64,000 nucleotides of DNA from Bacteroidetes bacterium OLB12 (lineage in GTDB: Bacteria; Bacteroidota; Bacteroidia; Cytophagales; Cyclobacteriaceae). Below the pieces are notes generated by a model. The model did not search any database. It was not told where the DNA came from and worked only from the letters and a program-made list of their open reading frames with translations. Below, piece after piece: positions 59,800-64,000 of the stretch. The stretch is from contig LNFR01000020.1 of assembly GCA_001567185.1 (NCBI GenBank), positions 1-64,000 on the forward strand, written 5' to 3'. Position numbers and translations under genes: made by a program. Every line of letters starts with the position of its first letter. The stretch's first letter is position 1.

Positions 59800-59935
59800 A
59801 GTACAGCCGTAAGACAGCTTGAAGACTACAGCCGTTCAGGCGCCATAAACCTGAACCCAAAAGCACAGGTGCTTATTAATAAAAACCATTTTAAAAGTCC
59901 TTAAAAATTCTCACATTCGGTGTCATCTACCGGGT

Positions 59936-62236
59936 ATGCGAATTTTAGTTGGAATATTTACCTGTTTACTTTCGCTATTTCTTGTGGGCTGCCAGCAAGG
60001 GGGAAGCATAACGGGCATTCGCGATTCAGTAGATTACAACCTGCACATCCGCCCCATTCTTTCCGATCGGTGTTTTAAATGTCATGGCCCGGATGCCGGC
60101 CAGCGAAAAGCCAACCTGCGGCTTGATATACGCGAAGGTGCCCTGGCCGCTTTAAAAGACAACCCCGCAGCGCATGCCATCACGCCCGGAGACCCCGATC
60201 AATCGGAAGTATTCTTACGCATCTCCTCTTCCGATACCTCGGTGTTAATGCCACCACCCAACTCAAACCTGTCGCTGAACGCCCAGGAAATTTCTTTAAT
60301 CAAAAAATGGATTGAACAAGGTGCAAAGTATAAACCCCATTGGGCATTTATCCCTCCCAAAAAACATCCGTTACCCGAAGTGGATAAATCGTGGCCAAAG
60401 AATGAAATTGACTATTTCATTATTGAACGAATAGAAGCAGCCGGGCTACAACCCAACAAACCTGCGGATAAAGAACGTTTATTAAAACGCGTGAGCTTTG
60501 ATCTTACCGGCTTGCCGCCAACACCCGATCTTCAGGCACGGTTTCTTGCGGATAATTCAGACAATGCGTACGAAAAAATTGTAGATGAATTGCTGGCCCA
60601 GCCGCAGTATGGCGAAAAGATGGCCGTGCATTGGATGGATGTTGCCCGTTATGCCGACTCGCACGGCTACCAGGATGATGGCTTACGTACCATGTGGCCA
60701 TGGCGCGATTGGGTGATTCATGCCTTCAACCAGAATTATGCTTACGATAAATTTGTTACGTGGCAACTTGCGGGCGACTTATTACCGAATCCCACCAAAG
60801 AACAATTACTGGCAACCGGTTTTAACCGCAATCATAAAATTACGCAGGAAGGTGGCGTGATTGATGAAGAATATCGCATTGAATATGTAACCGACCGAAC
60901 CAACACATTTGCGAAAGCATTTCTTGCCCTTACGTTTGAGTGCGCCCATTGCCACGATCATAAGTACGATCCTATTTCACAAAAGGATTATTACCAAACC
61001 TTTGCCTTCTTTAATCGCGTGCCCGAAAAAGGTTTCTTTGGTGATATTCAAATAGCCTCGCTGGCTGATCCACCTAAGATAAAAATAACCAGTGAAGAAG
61101 TAGATAATATTCTCACCTTCATCAATAAAAAAGATACTACACCGGTTGAGGTGATGGTTATGAAAGACTCTGCATGGAAACGCCCCACGTATATCCTGGT
61201 ACGCGGCAATTACGATGCACATGGTGAAGTGGTGGATGTAGGGATGCCAAATGCCGTGTTCCCATTTGACTCAACCGTTTTTGGAAACAATCGCCTGGCT
61301 TTAACAAAATGGTTATTGCATGAAAAAAATCCGTTAACTGCCCGCGTATTCGTAAACCGCATGTGGCAGGAGTTATTTGGCAGAGGCCTTGTAAAAACCA
61401 GTGGCGATTTTGGTATGCAGGGCGAACTACCCACACATCCGGAATTGCTTGACTGGCTTGCAGTTGATTTTCGTGAAAACGGCTGGAACATCAAGCGTTT
61501 AATGAAACAGTTGGTGATGTCGGCCACGTATCAGCAATCCTCATCGGTAAGTAAACAACAACTCGAAAAAGATCCGGATAACATTTTCCTATCCCGCGCA
61601 CCGCGCATCCGGTTACCAGCCGAGAGCATTCGTGATCTGGCATTGGCCAGCAGCGGATTACTTGTAAAGGAAATTGGTGGCCCCAGCATGAAAGTGTATC
61701 AACCAAAGGGCATCTGGGAGTCTTCGACCTCCGGGCGCGGTGTGTTGGCACGATATGTACAGGATCATGGCGATAAGCTCTACCGAAGGGGGTTGTATTC
61801 ATTTATTAAGCGCACCGTTCCGCCACCGGGTATGCTGATAATGGATGGCAGCAACCGCGATCAGTGCGAGGTAAAACGCGGCTTAACCAATACTCCCTTG
61901 CAGGCTCTTTTACTAATGAATGAACCCCTGATGCTGGAGGCTTCGCGTGTATTGGCCGAACGACTAATACAGGAGAAATCCTCCACAGAAGAGAAAATCA
62001 AAAAAGCATTCTTACTGATTGTTTGTCGCCAAAGCAAGAAAGAAGAATTTGACTTGCTTGCATCTTACTACAAATCCGAGAAAGAAAAATTTCAGCAAAG
62101 CCCGAACAAAGCAAAATCGTTTATTGCGATTGGTGAGTATCCACACGAAAAAATTGAGGATGTTGTCTCGCTTGCCGCCTTGATGCAGGTGATTCAAACC
62201 ATTTATAATATGGATGAAACCATAACTAAAACCTGA
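59936..62236 (+). CDS. Cytochrome c-domain DUF1549/DUF1553 lipoprotein (planctomycete PSD1-like)
   Basis: 766 residues. A lipoprotein signal (FLVGC) precedes a c-type heme domain with CFKCH (about residues 46-50) and the late axial Met in VLMPPPNS. DUF1549 follows (RVSFDLTGLPPTP, WMDVARYADSHGYQDDG, ATGFNRNH, CAHCHDHKYDPISQ, a second CxxCH heme motif), then DUF1553 (NPLTARVFVNRMWQELFGRGLV, NTPLQALLLMNEP). The set is abundant in Planctomycetes and Verrucomicrobia and scattered in Bacteroidota. Function is unproved; links to polysaccharide oxidation have been proposed. It is followed by a DUF1501 gene four bases later. Confidence 0.93.
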   Translation: MRILVGIFTCLLSLFLVGCQQGGSITGIRDSVDYNLHIRPILSDRCFKCHGPDAGQRKANLRLDIREGALAALKDNPAAHAITPGDPDQSEVFLRISSSDTSVLMPPPNSNLSLNAQEISLIKKWIEQGAKYKPHWAFIPPKKHPLPEVDKSWPKNEIDYFIIERIEAAGLQPNKPADKERLLKRVSFDLTGLPPTPDLQARFLADNSDNAYEKIVDELLAQPQYGEKMAVHWMDVARYADSHGYQDDGLRTMWPWRDWVIHAFNQNYAYDKFVTWQLAGDLLPNPTKEQLLATGFNRNHKITQEGGVIDEEYRIEYVTDRTNTFAKAFLALTFECAHCHDHKYDPISQKDYYQTFAFFNRVPEKGFFGDIQIASLADPPKIKITSEEVDNILTFINKKDTTPVEVMVMKDSAWKRPTYILVRGNYDAHGEVVDVGMPNAVFPFDSTVFGNNRLALTKWLLHEKNPLTARVFVNRMWQELFGRGLVKTSGDFGMQGELPTHPELLDWLAVDFRENGWNIKRLMKQLVMSATYQQSSSVSKQQLEKDPDNIFLSRAPRIRLPAESIRDLALASSGLLVKEIGGPSMKVYQPKGIWESSTSGRGVLARYVQDHGDKLYRRGLYSFIKRTVPPPGMLIMDGSNRDQCEVKRGLTNTPLQALLLMNEPLMLEASRVLAERLIQEKSSTEEKIKKAFLLIVCRQSKKEEFDLLASYYKSEKEKFQQSPNKAKSFIAIGEYPHEKIEDVVSLAALMQVIQTIYNMDETITKT

Positions 62237-62240
62237 TGGT

Positions 62241-63689
62241 ATGAGCAAAGAATTCATGGATCATCGGAAGCACGTTACACGCAGGTATTTTATGGGCAAA
62301 CTCAGCCTGGGAGTTGGTTCGGTTGCCCTGGGCTCTTTACTTATACCCGACTTGTTTTCAAATTCCGAATCGCCCGTTGCTTCGACAGGCCTCCCGCACT
62401 TTGCGCCCAAAGCAAAAAGAATCATTTACCTGTTTCAGAACGGGGCGCCCTCGCAATTGGAAAGTTTTGATTACAAGCCCTTGTTGAATAAAATGACCGG
62501 GCAAGAACTTCCTGCTTCCATTCGCATGGGGCAACGGTTAACGGGTATGACCTCCGGGCAATCGAAATTTCCGTTGGTAGGTTCGTACTTCAAATTCAAC
62601 CAGCATGGTAACTCCGGTGCCTGGGTAAGCGAGATGTTCCCTAATATCTCTAAAGTGGTTGATGACATTTGTTTCATTAAAACCATGCACACGGAAGCGA
62701 TTAATCATGACCCCGCACTTACGTTTATGCAAACCGGTGCCCAACAGGGCAATCGGCCCAGCATGGGTTCTTGGTTGAGTTATGGGTTAGGAAGTGAAAA
62801 TAAAAATCTGCCGGCTTTCTGTGTCTTGCTATCGCGTGGCCGCGGAAACGGACAAGGTGTATATTCGAAATTATGGACCAACGGATTTTTGGATAGTGTT
62901 CATCAGGGCGTGCAATTCAGCAGCAGCGAAGAACGGGTTTTGTATTTGAAAGATCCGGAAGGCAGAGATCGGGCTGACAGGAGAAATATGTTGGATCAGC
63001 TATCAAAACTGAACGATCTGAACTATAAAGAATTTGGCGACCCCGAAATTCAGGCGCGTGTACAACAATACGAGATGGCCTATCGCATGCAAACCGCAGT
63101 TCCGGAACTAACGGATCTTTCGAAAGAGCCGGATAACATTATTAAAATGTATGGATCGGATTGCCTGGTACCCGGTACCTATGCAGCCAATTGTTTGCTG
63201 GCCCGAAAACTTTCAGAAGCAGGCGTTCGCTTCGTGCAGTTGTATCATCAGGGGTGGGATCAGCACGGCAACATGGTTGGCGAAATGCCCCTGCAAGCGC
63301 AAGACACCGATCGGGCTACAGCCGCTTTAATTATGGATTTAAAACAGCGTGGCTTGCTGGATGAAACATTGGTGATTTGGGGAACCGAATTTGGTCGTAC
63401 GAATTATTGCCAGGGCGATCTGACAATTAAAAATTATGGCCGCGACCACCACCCCCGGTGTTTTACCATGTGGATGGCAGGTGGCGGTGTGAAAGCCGGA
63501 ACCACCTATGGCGAAACCGATGAGTTTGGATATAACATTGCAAGCAACCCTGTTCATGTAAATGACTTTCATGCAACAGTTTTACACCTGCTGGGTTTAA
63601 ATCATGAACAACTTACCTTTAAGCATCTGGGCAGACGGTACAGGCTAACTGATGTTGGCGGTAAAGTAATTTCCGGGTTGATGGCTTAA
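62241..63689 (+). CDS. DUF1501 family protein with Tat-like signal
   Basis: 482 residues. The N-terminus has a twin-arginine-type signal (TRRYFMGKLSLG followed by a hydrophobic stretch). The sulfatase/alkaline-phosphatase-like DUF1501 fold shows IYLFQNGAPSQLESFDYKP, CFIKTMHTEAINHDPA, VRFVQLYHQGWDQHGN, LVIWGTEFGRTNY and GRDHHPRCFTMWMAGGGV. DUF1501 proteins nearly always pair with DUF1549/DUF1553 proteins, as here. Export in folded form suggests a bound cofactor or metal. Confidence 0.94.
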   Translation: MSKEFMDHRKHVTRRYFMGKLSLGVGSVALGSLLIPDLFSNSESPVASTGLPHFAPKAKRIIYLFQNGAPSQLESFDYKPLLNKMTGQELPASIRMGQRLTGMTSGQSKFPLVGSYFKFNQHGNSGAWVSEMFPNISKVVDDICFIKTMHTEAINHDPALTFMQTGAQQGNRPSMGSWLSYGLGSENKNLPAFCVLLSRGRGNGQGVYSKLWTNGFLDSVHQGVQFSSSEERVLYLKDPEGRDRADRRNMLDQLSKLNDLNYKEFGDPEIQARVQQYEMAYRMQTAVPELTDLSKEPDNIIKMYGSDCLVPGTYAANCLLARKLSEAGVRFVQLYHQGWDQHGNMVGEMPLQAQDTDRATAALIMDLKQRGLLDETLVIWGTEFGRTNYCQGDLTIKNYGRDHHPRCFTMWMAGGGVKAGTTYGETDEFGYNIASNPVHVNDFHATVLHLLGLNHEQLTFKHLGRRYRLTDVGGKVISGLMA

Positions 63690-63707
63690 TCAAATCCTTC
63701 GAAGCCA

Positions 63708-64000
63708 ATGCAACAGTCAATCCGCTTTTTTAAAAATCTATCTCTTTTCTTCCTGCTGCTCACTTCATTCATTTTTTTATTTGAAGACCGGGTTGTTATA
63801 CCCTTGTGGCTTCAGGTGGCAGGCAGATTGCACCCTGCGTTGTTACACATTCCCATTGGCATTGTGGTAATGCTGGTGCTGCTGTTGCTTGTACGGTCTC
63901 AGTTCAAATCCAAACAATTCAAAAAAGTATTAGCCATCAGCTTAACCATGGCTACCGTAACAATTACACTTACTGCATTTTTTGGATTGCTTTTGTCATT
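63708..64000 (+). CDS. Membrane protein with DUF2231-like start, cut by the window end
   Basis: 97 codons are visible. A membrane helix (LSLFFLLLTSFIFLF) is followed by RLHPALLHIPIGIVVMLVLLLL and a third helix. HPALLHIPIG is the typical DUF2231 motif, often the N-terminal part of larger cytochrome c proteins. It follows the DUF1501 gene by 18 bases and is likely the third member of the same transcription unit. The rest lies beyond the window. Confidence 0.75.
   Translation, partial: MQQSIRFFKNLSLFFLLLTSFIFLFEDRVVIPLWLQVAGRLHPALLHIPIGIVVMLVLLLLVRSQFKSKQFKKVLAISLTMATVTITLTAFFGLLLS

Overview
The window is chromosomal DNA of a Bacteroidota bacterium, most likely of the order Cytophagales. The evidence is a SusC/SusD pair, a type B type IX secretion sorting domain (CHU_C), PorT-like and OmpA-like envelope proteins, 7TM-DISM and TPR sensor proteins, a Bacteroidota-type YebC, and a TTTG-N19-TANNTTTG promoter in front of tRNA-Glu. 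No plasmid, phage, CRISPR or intact insertion sequence was seen.

Layout. 1-5.6 kb is an AT-rich accessory strip of unrelated single genes, all on the + strand (acetyltransferase, P-loop kinase, amidohydrolase, DUF2306, YdeI-like, VOC, S41). Its spacers share a short motif and contain an attC-like imperfect palindrome. 5.6-18.2 kb carries envelope and stress genes: msrB, dps, a CotH-kinase lipoprotein, an overlapping cupin/isomerase/SGNH/OmpA set, TauE, a Cthe_2159-type carbohydrate-binding lipoprotein, yebC and two outer-membrane barrels. 18.4-31.3 kb is a polysaccharide utilisation locus on the - strand. Read in transcription order it holds a membrane sensor fused to an IS1595-type DNA-binding module, then SusC, SusD, a double-LamG lipoprotein, a glycoamylase-like (GH144-type) enzyme and a GH3 beta-glucosidase. 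The enzyme pair suggests beta-1,2-glucan as substrate. 31.4-45.5 kb has gap, tRNA-Glu, metG, a TPR histidine kinase with two tiny divergent secreted-peptide genes, sppA, folK, fabD and a large CHU_C surface protein. 45.7-59.1 kb is housekeeping: a PlsB-like acyltransferase and gpsA, greA, mgtE, rsmA, pdxA, and the run DUF177-rpmF-fabH-efp-accB-accC. 59.3-64 kb has a DinB-like gene and the start of a DUF1549/DUF1501/DUF2231 set that runs off the end.

Caution on quality. Ten genes, including normally indispensable ones such as gpsA and a PlsB-like acyltransferase, are broken by one-base gains or losses, nearly all in homopolymer runs. Homology continues in the next frame in every case. The simplest explanation is uncorrected long-read error, so these genes are given here as single spans rather than as pseudogenes. 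All functions come from reading motifs by eye; no database search was run.
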